A stretch of 64,000 bases of DNA, taken from CAYYKK01 sp046351395 (GTDB lineage Bacteria; Myxococcota_A; Polyangia; Polyangiales; Polyangiaceae). The translations under genes were made by a program, and so were the position numbers. This document shows, piece by piece, positions 35,963-44,069 of this stretch. The notes below the pieces were generated by a model. That model made no database searches, had not been told where the DNA came from, and saw nothing but the letters and a program-made list of their open reading frames with translations. The DNA lies in contig JAXLYP010000015.1 of assembly GCA_046351395.1 (NCBI GenBank), forward strand, positions 186,001 through 250,000, in the 5' to 3' direction. The first letter of the stretch is position 1. The number at the start of each line of letters is the position of its first letter.

Positions 35963-36457
35963 CTACGGGTAGGGCGGGCAAGGCTCGCGCGGCGGGGGAT
36001 CGCAGACCCACATCGCTGGCGTCGGCGGCATCACCGCGCCGCCGCAGTGCCGCTCCGACTCGCAGCCGCAGCGGCCGTCCGGATAGACGCATTGGTAGGG
36101 CGCGTGAGCGCAGTCCGTCCGGAGCTTCAGCGCTTCGGCGTGCGTCGCGGGGCAGCCTTCGTTCGGCGATTGCGGCGCCGTGTTCGTCGGGCGCGCGCGG
36201 CGCGGCGGGCGCTCCGTCGGTTCCTGGCTCGATGCGCCCGCCGCGACGGTCGCCGTGGCGGACGCGTGGGTCGTCGCGCGTTCGCCCGTCGTGGGCTGCG
36301 GGCCCGCCGGCCCTGGAGGCGAGACTGGGCCCGACCCGGACGACGCGCCGACGCTCGCGGACGCATCGCCCGCGGGGCGCGTTGGCGCGTCGGACGCGCC
36401 GGCGCAGCCCGCGGTCACGGCGCCGATCATCGCGACGGCGGCGCACACGTTCCTCAT
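35963..36457 (-). CDS. Small Cys-containing lipoprotein (164 aa)
   Basis: ATG 36457, with GGAG close upstream, gives MRNVCAAVAMIGAVTAGCAG (lipobox TAGC). A Ser/Pro/Thr linker of about 75 residues is followed by a C-terminal Cys-rich unit (NEGCPATHAEALKLRTDCAH, CVYPDGRCGCESERHCGG) ending in Pro-rich residues. This resembles the small CxCxx 'cysteine-rich lipoproteins' frequent in Polyangia; function unknown. Confidence 0.72.
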   Translation of the reverse strand: MRNVCAAVAMIGAVTAGCAGASDAPTRPAGDASASVGASSGSGPVSPPGPAGPQPTTGERATTHASATATVAAGASSQEPTERPPRRARPTNTAPQSPNEGCPATHAEALKLRTDCAHAPYQCVYPDGRCGCESERHCGGAVMPPTPAMWVCDPPPREPCPPYP

Positions 36458-36479
36458 ATCTCCACGACCGCTCGATTCC

Positions 36480-36910
36480 ACCCCAGCGAATGTACCTCGC
36501 AAAGGCCTCCGTCGCGCCGTTCTGGTGGAAGGCGGCCGCCGCTGCATCCAGCTGGGCGAGCGCGACCGGTCGCGCTTTCCGCAGAGGACGACCAAGGGCA
36601 ACAGACAACAGACCTCGGTGCCGACCAACGCTTCGAGGATGAAAACGACCGCCTGGACGCGGCGGGCATGGGAGCGGCCGTGGGGGATCGCGAACGCCAG
36701 GATCGCGCGCCCTTCCTCCTCCGAGACGGGGCCAGCCGCGACCTTCGCGCCGAGCTCCTCGGCGCTCGAAGGGTGCATCAGCCAGCTCTGGAACCAACCC
36801 GTCTTCGAAAGGCGGCCGAACTCCTCGGCCACCTTGCGCGGCCACTCGAAGCCGTACTTCGACGCAGCCTTCGCCGTGGCTGCAGCCTTGCGCGCGTTCG
36901 CGCCCTTCGG
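36480..36910 (-). pseudogene. Truncated hypothetical gene
   Basis: Minus strand: ARKAAATAKAASKYGFEWPR, KVAEEFGRLSKTGWFQSWLM, EEEGRAILAFAIPHGRSHAR in one frame; then, beyond about 36590, LRKARPVALAQLDAAAAAFH and NGATEAFARYIRWGGIERSW in another. Natural composition, no start codon: the 5' end meets the IS91 relic at 36905. Family unknown. Confidence 0.4.
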
Positions 36911-37105
36911 CTGAACCTGCACTCGCACGTGCTGTCGCTCGATGGCGTGTACGTCGAGAACGACGCGGGCGCGCTCTCCTCCATGCGCTCCCCGCGCCGA
37001 GCGCGGCCGAGGTGCTCGACGTCGCCGAGCGCACGGCGAAGCGCGTCGCGGCTCGTGCAGTCGGCCGGTGGATCCACGCCGAGACGATGCTTGATGGGCG
37101 TGCCC
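36905..37105 (+). mobile_element. IS91-family transposase relic 3
   Basis: Plus strand: LNLHSHVLSLDGVYVENDAG in one frame followed by LHALPAPSAAEVLDVAERTA and RAVGRWIHAETML in another. It covers the same HSH-motif segment as relic 1 (23.8-24.5 kb) but differs in sequence, so it comes from a separate element. Its end lies just before the start of the PARG-like gene. Confidence 0.65.
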
Positions 37106-37126
37106 CGGGATGCGACGGTCGATTGT

Positions 37127-38134
37127 ATGCAGAGCTTCGACCCCGCCGATTACCTCGTCGTCAGGCGCGCCTTCGATGCGGCGGCGCTCGTCGCATCGCA
37201 TCCGCCGCGCTTCAGTCACCCGAACAAGAAGCTCGTCTACGGCCTCGCCTGCCCAACGGGCGCTCGACCGCAGGGGACGTTGGTCTATTCGCGCTGGCGC
37301 GCGATGCCACTGCCCGACGTGGTGCCCGCGAAGGTCCCCCTCTACGAGGCGCGCGAGGACGTGTTCGGCTACGAGCCGGCCGCTGCGGGCTCCATGGATT
37401 GGACACTCAATTTCGCGGACCCGCAGCTCTTCGTCGCCTATGGCGGGTCGCTCCTCGCGCAGGACGAGCTCCAGGTGCTCGAGCATCCCGCGCTGGGATC
37501 GCTGTGTGAGGCCCTGCGAGCCAGCGACGATCCCGCGCTCGTCCCCGTGACCGTGGAGCAGGGCGGGAGCACTCCGGTGCTCGTCCGCGGCGTGGAGCGC
37601 CGCTGTGCCCTCGCGACCGATCCCGACCTGCTCGAGGGGCGCCCGCTCGGGCTCTATGGCAATCGCTTCTCGAGAGCGAAGGAGGGCGCCATTCGGCGCG
37701 CTCTCACGCTCCTCGATCCACCGACCCGCTCGAACATCCTGGCCATGTCTGCTCCGCCCGGAGGAACGGGCGCGTACACGGAGGCCGAGGTCCGCGACAT
37801 CCTCGCGACCGCGTTCACGGGCTTCAAGGCCGCCCAGATCGACGCGGCGACGTCCGCCGGCGTGACGTCGGTGGTCGTGCACACTGGCCATTGGGGAACA
37901 GGCGCGTTCGGCGGAGACAAAGTCTTGATGGCCGTATTGCAGATGTTCGCGGCGCGGCTCGCGGGGATCGACCGCCTCGTCTACCACACTGTCGACGGCG
38001 CGGGCTCCGAGCCCTACGAGCTCGCCAGGCGACGATTCGACAGAGAACTGCGGCTGGACGGCGCGCGGGTCGCGGACGTCGTCCGCGCCGTCCACGGCAT
38101 GGGATTCGTGTGGGGAGTGTCGGACGGAAACTGA
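37127..38134 (+). CDS. PARG-like poly(ADP-ribose) glycohydrolase-family protein
   Basis: ATG 37127 gives 335 residues, no signal peptide. Residues 94-130 (LNFADPQLFVAYGGSLLAQD then ELQVLEHPALGSLCEAL) align with the PARG signature in which a Gly run is followed by QEE: here GGS...QDE (112-114), keeping the final catalytic Glu. Residues 256-264 WGTGAFGGD and the helix KVLMAVLQMFAARLAG match the second PARG block (WGxGAFGGDxxLKxxxQ) that binds ADP-ribose phosphates. The enzyme would release ADP-ribose from poly(ADP-ribose); QDE for QEE and a shorter Gly loop could alter activity. It follows an IS91 relic and has no ADP-ribosyltransferase neighbour. Confidence 0.75.
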   Translation: MQSFDPADYLVVRRAFDAAALVASHPPRFSHPNKKLVYGLACPTGARPQGTLVYSRWRAMPLPDVVPAKVPLYEAREDVFGYEPAAAGSMDWTLNFADPQLFVAYGGSLLAQDELQVLEHPALGSLCEALRASDDPALVPVTVEQGGSTPVLVRGVERRCALATDPDLLEGRPLGLYGNRFSRAKEGAIRRALTLLDPPTRSNILAMSAPPGGTGAYTEAEVRDILATAFTGFKAAQIDAATSAGVTSVVVHTGHWGTGAFGGDKVLMAVLQMFAARLAGIDRLVYHTVDGAGSEPYELARRRFDRELRLDGARVADVVRAVHGMGFVWGVSDGN

Positions 38135-38180
38135 TGTCGCCTGTTGCTCCATCGGTGGCGTGCGCGCGGCAGGGCGCTCG

Positions 38181-38798
38181 TCAGCGGATCGCCGCCGCCC
38201 AGGAGGGGCGGGACGAGACGCGCTCCCACCACCGCGCGACATTTGGAACACCTCCGATCAGCGCGTCCGCGCCGACCAGCGGAAGCGCGGCGACGTAGGG
38301 CATGAGCGAGATGTCGGCGAGCGAGAACGCTTCTCCGGCGAGGAACGGGCTCTCACGGAGGGCGGCGTCGAGGACACCGAGCGCGCGCGAGAGACCAGCC
38401 TCGGCGCCCGAGATCCGCTCGGCGTCGGCCGGCCCGCCCAGCTTCGGCTTCACCACGCGCTCGGCGACGAGCGCGCTCACGTGCGGAGCGACGTACGACT
38501 GATCGACGCTGAGCCATTGATCCATCCGGGCGATCTCGCGCGTGTCCCGAGGGACGAGAGAGACCCCCGGGAGCTTCCGGTCGAGGTACCGGAGGATCGC
38601 GCGAGACTCGTACAGGACGAAGCCTTCGTCCTCGAGGACCGGGATCATGGCGAAGGGGTGGCGGGCGACGTGGGCAGGTCCGCGGTGCTCCCCGGCGAGG
38701 AGATCGACGACCGAGAGCTCGGCCTTCGCTCCCTTCTCGGCGAGGGTGACGAGGACCTTGCGGGTACAGCTGCTGAGAGGGTGTCCGTGGAGTTTCAT
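38181..38798 (-). CDS. Glutathione S-transferase
   Basis: ATG 38798 gives 205 residues: thioredoxin-fold N-domain (MKLHGHPLSSCTRKVLVTLA, cis-Pro motif MIPVLEDEGFVLYESRAILR with the glutathione-binding ES pair) and an all-helical C-domain ending GGVPNVARWWERVSSRPSW. The SSCT motif supplies the activating Ser. Phi/theta-like length. It begins 31 bp after the ECF sigma gene on the same strand, so the two are probably one transcript; a role in oxidative or electrophile stress is inferred. Confidence 0.9.
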   Translation of the reverse strand: MKLHGHPLSSCTRKVLVTLAEKGAKAELSVVDLLAGEHRGPAHVARHPFAMIPVLEDEGFVLYESRAILRYLDRKLPGVSLVPRDTREIARMDQWLSVDQSYVAPHVSALVAERVVKPKLGGPADAERISGAEAGLSRALGVLDAALRESPFLAGEAFSLADISLMPYVAALPLVGADALIGGVPNVARWWERVSSRPSWAAAIR

Positions 38799-38829
38799 GC
38801 CCACAGGAGCCGAGGTCCCCGCGGGAGAT

Positions 38830-39414
38830 TCAGACAATCGACCCGAGCCGCGTTTTTCTCTTTTGCGCCACATGCTTCGGGGGTTCGAACGTCGCCAGGA
38901 GCTCCCGCTTCACCTCCGCGCGCGCCCGGTGGAGCCGTGACTTGAGGGCCTCCATGGTGAGCCCCAGCGCTGCGGCGGCCTCTTCGTTGGACTCCCCGAG
39001 GATGTCCCTGCGTACGAGCACCTCCCGGTACGCCGGAGCCATGGCGCCGAGGATCGCCGAGATGCGCCCGCGGAGCTGCGTGTCCACGAGCTGATCCTCG
39101 GGGGAAGGTCCCTCGAGCGCGACGGGCGTCCCGTCGTCCAGCGAGAGCGCGTGGCGCAGGGATCGGCGCGCGAGCCTCACGCAGTGGGTGCGGACGGCGA
39201 GGAACAACCAGCGCGAGAGCGCTGCGGCTTCCCTGAGCGCGCCGACGTGGCGCGAGAGCGCGATGAGCGCCTCCTGCGTCGCGTCTTCGGCGTCCTCGCG
39301 GGAGACGCAGAGGCGCATCGCGTAGCGGACCACCTGCGCGCGGCGGACCCGCATCAGCTCCGCGAGCGCCGCGGGATCGCCGGCGCGCGCGGCTTGGATC
39401 AGCTCGTCGTCCAC
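38830..39414 (-). CDS. ECF-type RNA polymerase sigma factor
   Basis: GTG 39414, with AGGAA about 6 bases upstream, gives 194 residues. Region 2 (DDELIQAARAGDPAALAELM, VRYAMRLCVSREDAEDATQE) and region 4 (MAPAYREVLVRRDILGESNE, then ALGLTMEALKSRLHRARAEV) have the expected spacing. It directs core polymerase to a specific promoter set. No anti-sigma gene is adjacent; a Lys/Arg-rich 20-residue C-terminal extension (KHVAQKRKTRLGSIV) is present. Downstream is a glutathione S-transferase gene. Confidence 0.9.
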   Translation of the reverse strand: MDDELIQAARAGDPAALAELMRVRRAQVVRYAMRLCVSREDAEDATQEALIALSRHVGALREAAALSRWLFLAVRTHCVRLARRSLRHALSLDDGTPVALEGPSPEDQLVDTQLRGRISAILGAMAPAYREVLVRRDILGESNEEAAAALGLTMEALKSRLHRARAEVKRELLATFEPPKHVAQKRKTRLGSIV

Positions 39415-39514
39415 GCGGGTTCCTGATCGCTCCGCCGCGGATTCGACGCAAGACCCGTGAACGCCGGACGCAACTCCCGAGCTGCGACGGCGCACCCGAC
39501 GGTCCGGGCGCGAC

Positions 39515-39707
39515 GACGGCGACCTCTGACTGTCAGCTCGGCAGGAAGCACATCCATCACCACTTCTGTCGCACGTGTGGAGTGCGCGCGTTCTCCCGCG
39601 GGACGGACGGAAAAGGCAGCGACAGCGTCGCCCTGAATCTCCGATGCCTCGCCGGCTTGGACGCGGCGAAGCTCCCCGTCGAGACGTTCGACGGCGCATC
39701 GATCTGA
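39515..39707 (+). pseudogene. GFA/CENP-V-family C-terminal fragment
   Basis: Between no valid start and TGA 39705-39707 one frame reads CQLGRKHIHHHFCRTCGVRA, FSRGTDGKGSDSVALNLRCL and AGLDAAKLPVETFDGASI. HFCxxCG and the following pattern are the C-terminal zinc-binding half of glutathione-dependent formaldehyde-activating (GFA) family proteins. The N-terminal half is missing. Confidence 0.6.
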
Positions 39708-39784
39708 GACGCGGAGGCCGACCTGATCCGGCGAGGATCGAGGGCGCGATGTCCGCACGGCTCGCGATGCACGTCGGATCCGAA

Positions 39785-41092
39785 TCACGGTGGAGGCGCT
39801 GCCGCGGGCAGTGCGGCGGCGCGTGCGGCGACCGAACCGGACGTGATCCGCGCGCCGATCGCGAGCGCGGCGAGCGTGCCCAGCGCGACGAGCGGGTGCC
39901 GCTCGACCCCGCGCGCGATGAACGCCGTGGGGTTCGCTAAGCTTAGCGCGCGCTCCGCGAGCCAGCCCAGCGCGAGGGCGAGCGTGATCGCTGCGCTCAC
40001 CAGGCGAAACGCGGCGTAGCGCGGCGTCGACGCGAGGAGCAGGAGCCACGGCAGGACGAGCAGCAGGAGGCCGAGCTGTGCGAGCTCGATGCCGAGGTTG
40101 AACCCGAGCAGCGTCCACCCGGTCTGCGCGGCGCCGAGCTGGCGAGTGGGCAGCGTGCTCGCGAAGGCGAGGCCGTGCACCAGGCCGAAGCTCGCCGCGA
40201 CGATCGCCTCTCGCCGCGGAAGCAACGGCCGGATCGCGTGTACGGCGGCGACGACGATCGACAGCGCGACCGTCGCCTCCACGAGGCGCGCGGGGAGCGC
40301 GACGACGCCGCACGCGCCGAGCACGAGCGTGAGCGAGTGTCCCAGCGTGAACGCGGAGACGACGCGCGCGAGCGCAGCCGCGGTCTCGCGACCGCTCCGC
40401 GCGCCGCGCCAGCGCCCTCCCACGGCGCAGACCGGCGCGACGAGGACGAGCGCAAAGAGGAAGAGGAGGTGATCCGTCCCCTCCGCGATGTGCCGCGCCC
40501 CCGCCCCGACGACGCTCGCGAACCCGCGGCCGAAGCCGCCACGATCGCGCAGGGGGACGTCGAAGCGCCCCGCGTGGATCGTCCCGGCGAGCTTCGGATC
40601 ACGGGGTTCGCTCGCGAGCGCTCCGACCGACCAGTCGCTGCGAACGTAGACGGTCGCGTAGTGGGACACCACCTCGTGGGCGACGAGATCGTCGTGGAGG
40701 ACGACCGCGGCGTCGACGGCGCCGTCCGCGGCCACGACGAGCTCGAAGACCGCGCGCGGCCCGTCGGCCGCGTCTTCGCCGCGGACGCGTTGGACCGTCG
40801 CGCGCCACGCGCGGTCGCCCGCGCGAAGCTCCACGTGTTCGCTCGCGTAGGTACGCAGCCGATCGGCGCTCCGCTCCACGATCCGCGCCGCGTCGTCACC
40901 CTCCTCGGCCAGCTGGACGTGCAGCGCGCGCTCGAGCTCCTCGATCGGAACGCTCTGCTCGATCCGCGCACCGTCGACGGTGAGGTCCACGAACACCGTG
41001 GATCCTGGCGTCGGGTGGGCGAGCGCGGCGCCGTGGGAGAGCAGGACCGTGATTGCGACGACGACCGCGGCGAGGGCGCGCCGCGGTGTCAC
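39785..41092 (-). CDS. HupE/UreJ-type membrane protein with extracytoplasmic domain
   Basis: GTG 41092 opens VTPRRALAAVVVAITVLLSH, a signal peptide ending ALAHP. Residues 28-200 are a soluble strand-rich domain. From about 205 a seven-helix membrane region begins with RHIAEGTDHLLFLFALVLVA, the HxxxxxDHLLF motif of the HupE/UreJ_2 family, then SAFTLGHSLTLVLGACGVVA and SFGLVHGLAFASTLP, whose His residues probably bind metal. HupE/UreJ proteins are linked to nickel or other metal uptake. Its start overlaps the stop of the DUF3500 gene by four bases, so translation is coupled. Confidence 0.85.
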   Translation of the reverse strand: MTPRRALAAVVVAITVLLSHGAALAHPTPGSTVFVDLTVDGARIEQSVPIEELERALHVQLAEEGDDAARIVERSADRLRTYASEHVELRAGDRAWRATVQRVRGEDAADGPRAVFELVVAADGAVDAAVVLHDDLVAHEVVSHYATVYVRSDWSVGALASEPRDPKLAGTIHAGRFDVPLRDRGGFGRGFASVVGAGARHIAEGTDHLLFLFALVLVAPVCAVGGRWRGARSGRETAAALARVVSAFTLGHSLTLVLGACGVVALPARLVEATVALSIVVAAVHAIRPLLPRREAIVAASFGLVHGLAFASTLPTRQLGAAQTGWTLLGFNLGIELAQLGLLLLVLPWLLLLASTPRYAAFRLVSAAITLALALGWLAERALSLANPTAFIARGVERHPLVALGTLAALAIGARITSGSVAARAAALPAAAPPP

Positions 41093-42297
41093 TGGGAGAC
41101 GAACTCCGCGCCGTAGTCTGCGGCCTTGTCGCGGTAGATCGTGTGCCAGTGGACGACGTTCTTGTAGATGATCCCGCCCTGGACGGACGCCTCGATCCAC
41201 ACCCGCGGGCCGTCGATCCGGACGTAGGACGACGCGGTCGAGAGATCCGACGAGCCGGACCAGCCGACGAACGTCTCGGCGAGCGCAGCGTCGCTCTCGT
41301 ATTCGGCGAGCAGCGAGGTCGCGATCGGGTCGGCGACGTTGTTCACCCACGACGCGATCGCGGCCTTCACGAGGCCCTTCTGATCGGCGCTCATCGCGGA
41401 GACCGCCGCGCCGCGGCCCGTCGTCCCCGTCGGGTACGAGAGCTGCGCCGGGTATTTCGTGTCACCGCCACCGCCACCGCCAGGTCCACCTCCCGCCGGG
41501 CCGTTCACGAGATCGCCGAACGTCCCGCTCAGCTTCGCGCCGTCCAGCGAGCCGACGGACGCGAGGAGCGCCACCATCGCCGATCGCTGCGCGCCGAGCG
41601 GGGAGTGCGTGGCGCCGCCGTCCGTCCAGTCCATGGGCTCGGCGCCGTCGAAGAGCGGCGTCGCGCTGGTGCAAGCGCCGCCGTACATGAAGTTGTACGC
41701 GAGGTGGTGGCCCGCGATCTGGAGCATCCACGCGGAGCTCGTCGACGGCGTGCCGTGGATCGAGAAATAGTAGAGGCCGCGCCCGTAGTCGGTGGACGAC
41801 GCTTTGCCGTCCGTGACGAGCCACTCGTCCGCGGCGCGGAGCTCGTCGAGGAGCTTCGCCCCCGTGGGCCCGGCCGCGACGGTGGCGAGCGAGATCGCCG
41901 CGGACTCGGCGCCCGCGCTCATGTCCGCGAGGCGCACGCCGTTCCTCTGCACGAAGGTGACCGGGAAGTTCGACCACTGCGCTGCGTTCGCGAGCGTCTT
42001 GTCGTACTTCACCGCGGTCTGCTGATCGGCCGTGAGCGAGGCGATGAACGTGTTCGCCGCGTCCACCACGGCCGCCGTGTTCGCCGCGGTCGCCGGATCT
42101 GCCGCACACGCGCCCATCACCCCGGACGAGGTGCTGCTCGTCGAGCTCCCCGTGGTCGTCGAGTTCGCTCCGCCGCCCGAACCGCCCGCGCCCGTGGAGC
42201 TCGTGGAGCCGTCGCACGCCGCGGCCAGGGCCACGCCGAGCCCCAGCGCCCCGGCGCAGATCAGCCATTTGTCGTTTGCGGTGAGCATTGGAAGCAT
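41089..42297 (-). CDS. DUF3500 lipoprotein
   Basis: ATG 42297 (or 42288) gives about 402 residues: hydrophobic start ALGLGVALAAACDG (lipobox), Gly/Ser/Thr linker, then the DUF3500 domain: MYFSIHG-like YYFSIHGTPSTSSAWMLQIA, GHHLAYNFMYGGACTSATPL, LGAQRSAMVALLASVGSLDG and VWIEASVQGGIIYKNVVHWH near the end. DUF3500 proteins are exported and often paired with HupE-type genes, as here. His-rich motifs (GHHL, HWH) suggest metal binding (inference). Confidence 0.85.
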   Translation of the reverse strand: MLPMLTANDKWLICAGALGLGVALAAACDGSTSSTGAGGSGGGANSTTTGSSTSSTSSGVMGACAADPATAANTAAVVDAANTFIASLTADQQTAVKYDKTLANAAQWSNFPVTFVQRNGVRLADMSAGAESAAISLATVAAGPTGAKLLDELRAADEWLVTDGKASSTDYGRGLYYFSIHGTPSTSSAWMLQIAGHHLAYNFMYGGACTSATPLFDGAEPMDWTDGGATHSPLGAQRSAMVALLASVGSLDGAKLSGTFGDLVNGPAGGGPGGGGGGDTKYPAQLSYPTGTTGRGAAVSAMSADQKGLVKAAIASWVNNVADPIATSLLAEYESDAALAETFVGWSGSSDLSTASSYVRIDGPRVWIEASVQGGIIYKNVVHWHTIYRDKAADYGAEFVSQ

Positions 42298-42630
42298 GTC
42301 GAAGCCTTTCGTCGGGCGCACGGCACGGGCGCCGTGCCTCATGACGGCCCTTCCCCGGCAAGCGACGGAACCTTCGGACATTTCATGGGCGGGCGCGCGG
42401 CATGCGGCAGTGCCGCATCACGGCGCACGTCAGTCTGCGGGCTCGAGCGCCGGGTCGTCCCGGCCCCGCCGAGCGCGGCCGCCCTCGGAGCGCGCGCGGC
42501 GCGGCACCTTCTACGGCCCGTTCATCGGCCCACGGCTCGTCGAGCAGGCCGCGCGCGAGCTGACGGCTCGGGCAGCAGCGTCGAGTCGTTCGTCGGTGTC
42601 CGGGGTGAACGCGAGGAGAGGACGCGGCTA
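42298..42630. promoter_or_regulatory. Upstream region of the DUF3500-HupE operon with palindrome
   Basis: The 333 bp contain no recognisable gene. At 42402-42418 lies ATGCGGCAGTGCCGCAT, an 8+1+8 perfect palindrome 105 bp upstream of the DUF3500 start, a plausible operator for a dimeric (possibly metal-responsive) regulator. Confidence 0.45.
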
Positions 42631-43196
42631 TCACCGATCGGCGCGGGCGAAGACGAAGACGTCCTCGGGGCTCCACGGATGGCCTGCCCACGAGTTGTAG
42701 CCTCGAAGCCAGAGGACGCCGTCGATCCGACGCAGATAGAAGCCTTTGGGCGTTTCGTCGGTGTCGTCGAGGGGGGTGGACGCGACGGTGATCGACCCGG
42801 GGGCGCGCGCCCCTGCGGAGGCGCGCCGGCCGCGCCCTCGGGCTGGTCGAGGTACTGCGTCCTCAGGTGCGCGCCGACGTCGAGCGGGCACTCGACCCAA
42901 CCCAACTCGAGAGCTCGCGTCGTGAGCCGGTCGTAGGTGGCGCCGCTTCCAAAACCGAGGTCGGCGACGGAGAGGGTCGTGATCGCGATCGTGCGCCGCT
43001 CGGGGGTGACCTCGAACCGCGGGTCGGCGAACAGGGCGAGCGCGGCTTGGTTCAGCTGGACGTGATGGTCGCGCAGGCTGGCCAAGAGTGCGGGCTTGTC
43101 GAGGCCCCCGATGTGGACGACGTCGGGCGCGGTGGAGGGTCGATCGCTCCGTGGGCGGAAAGGTCGCTCGTCCAAGATTGGAACTGTATCGTCCAA
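42631..43196 (-). pseudogene. Hypothetical protein, frame broken near 42800
   Basis: ATG 43196 opens MDDTVPILDERPFRPRSDRP and is coherent to EGAAGAPPQG; near 42800, in a G/C-rich run, the sense moves to a second frame: SITVASTPLDDTDETPKGFY and LRRIDGVLWLRGYNSWAGHP to ADR stop at 42631. Joined length about 185 residues. The C-terminal GFYLRRIDGVLWLRGY unit recurs in hypothetical proteins of many bacteria but has no known role. The homopolymer-like context of the break favours a sequencing indel. Confidence 0.5.
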
Positions 43197-43405
43197 GCGA
43201 GGCGAGGGGGAGCCGCGTCGCGCGGTCGCGGCGCCAGTACGTTCATCCCCCCCGGTTCGGACGTGCTACGGCGCGTGGTGAAGCGGGTGCAATTCGCGCA
43301 ACGCGACGCGCACCGGCGGCAGCTCTCCTTGCCCCATGCCGCCCCATGCCGCGAGTATTGGTGCTGGTATGCCGGGTGCGCTGGACCCGAACAGGGAGGC
43401 ACACC

Positions 43406-43522
43406 TTGAAACATGTACGCAAGCTCGTCGCCCGCGCGCTCGCCGAAGCAGCAGCGCTCACACAGACAATCGCCCCCGTCGCAATGGTCGCGACGCTGAC
43501 CGGGGGCGGACCGGATTGCTAG
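43406..43522 (+). CDS. Small peptide (38 aa), RiPP-precursor-like
   Basis: TTG 43406 is preceded by GGGAGG with a 6-base spacer, the best ribosome site nearby. The peptide begins MKHVRKLVARALAEAAALTQ (amphipathic helix), continues TIAPVAMVATLTGGGPDC and stops at TAG 43520-43522. Size, helical leader and small-residue C-terminal end with a single Cys recall ribosomally made peptide precursors, but no maturation enzyme is nearby. It precedes the T6SS-linked gene at 43608 by 85 bp. Confidence 0.4.
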   Translation: MKHVRKLVARALAEAAALTQTIAPVAMVATLTGGGPDC

Positions 43523-43607
43523 AGCACCGACGGTTTGAATCACCGGCCGGCGTGGGAGGCCGCTTGCCTCGACCGCGTCGGCCAAGGTCGACTATGCTCT
43601 CGGGACG

Positions 43608-44042
43608 ATGGCTGAAGACGTGATTGTCGTGGACGGAGACAAGATCCAGATCACGATTGACCCGCCGACGTTGGTCCCGGATCTCGTGGCGCCCGTCGCG
43701 CTCGTCGCGAACGGGTTCAGCAAGATCAACGACAAGAAGGTCTGCATCGAGGGGGACGAGCTTCCGCCCTCGCTGAAGGTCCCGCTCATGTACACGAGCC
43801 CGCCCTATGTCACCCCCGGGATGGGCACGGTCACGCTGACGCTGAAGTCGGGGAACAAGAGCCGGGTGTCGAAGGACAAGGAGAAGAAGATGCTCCTCAA
43901 GGGCCAGACGTTCGACGCCAAGTTCGAGGTCAAGTCGCCGGCGCAGCAGCCGTCCCCGACGGGCCCCGTGCCGGACTCCAACACCAGCTACTCGGGGACC
44001 GCGCAGTTCATCTCGGCGAACAAGCTCGCGAAGACCGAGTAG
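43608..44042 (+). CDS. VgrG-neighbour small protein, possibly PAAR-like
   Basis: 144 residues. MAEDVIVVDGDKIQITIDPP opens a beta-rich protein with KVCIEGDELPPSLKVPLMYT and GMGTVTLTLKSGNKSRVSKD, then a Pro/Ser linker and SYSGTAQFISANKLAKTE. The ordering (G-turns, KVCIEGDE strand, SPPYVTPGMGT) recalls PAAR-like tip proteins, though the family is not certain. Convergent with VgrG (28 bp between stops). A spike-tip or adaptor role is inferred from the neighbour. Confidence 0.55.
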   Translation: MAEDVIVVDGDKIQITIDPPTLVPDLVAPVALVANGFSKINDKKVCIEGDELPPSLKVPLMYTSPPYVTPGMGTVTLTLKSGNKSRVSKDKEKKMLLKGQTFDAKFEVKSPAQQPSPTGPVPDSNTSYSGTAQFISANKLAKTE

Positions 44043-44069
44043 CCCCACATCCACGCGGTGGGAGCCGGC

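Noticed and set aside
35963..38251. 762-codon minus-strand ORF
   Set aside because: Only its last 164 codons (the lipoprotein) are real; the rest is antisense to the PARG-like gene and the IS91 relic.
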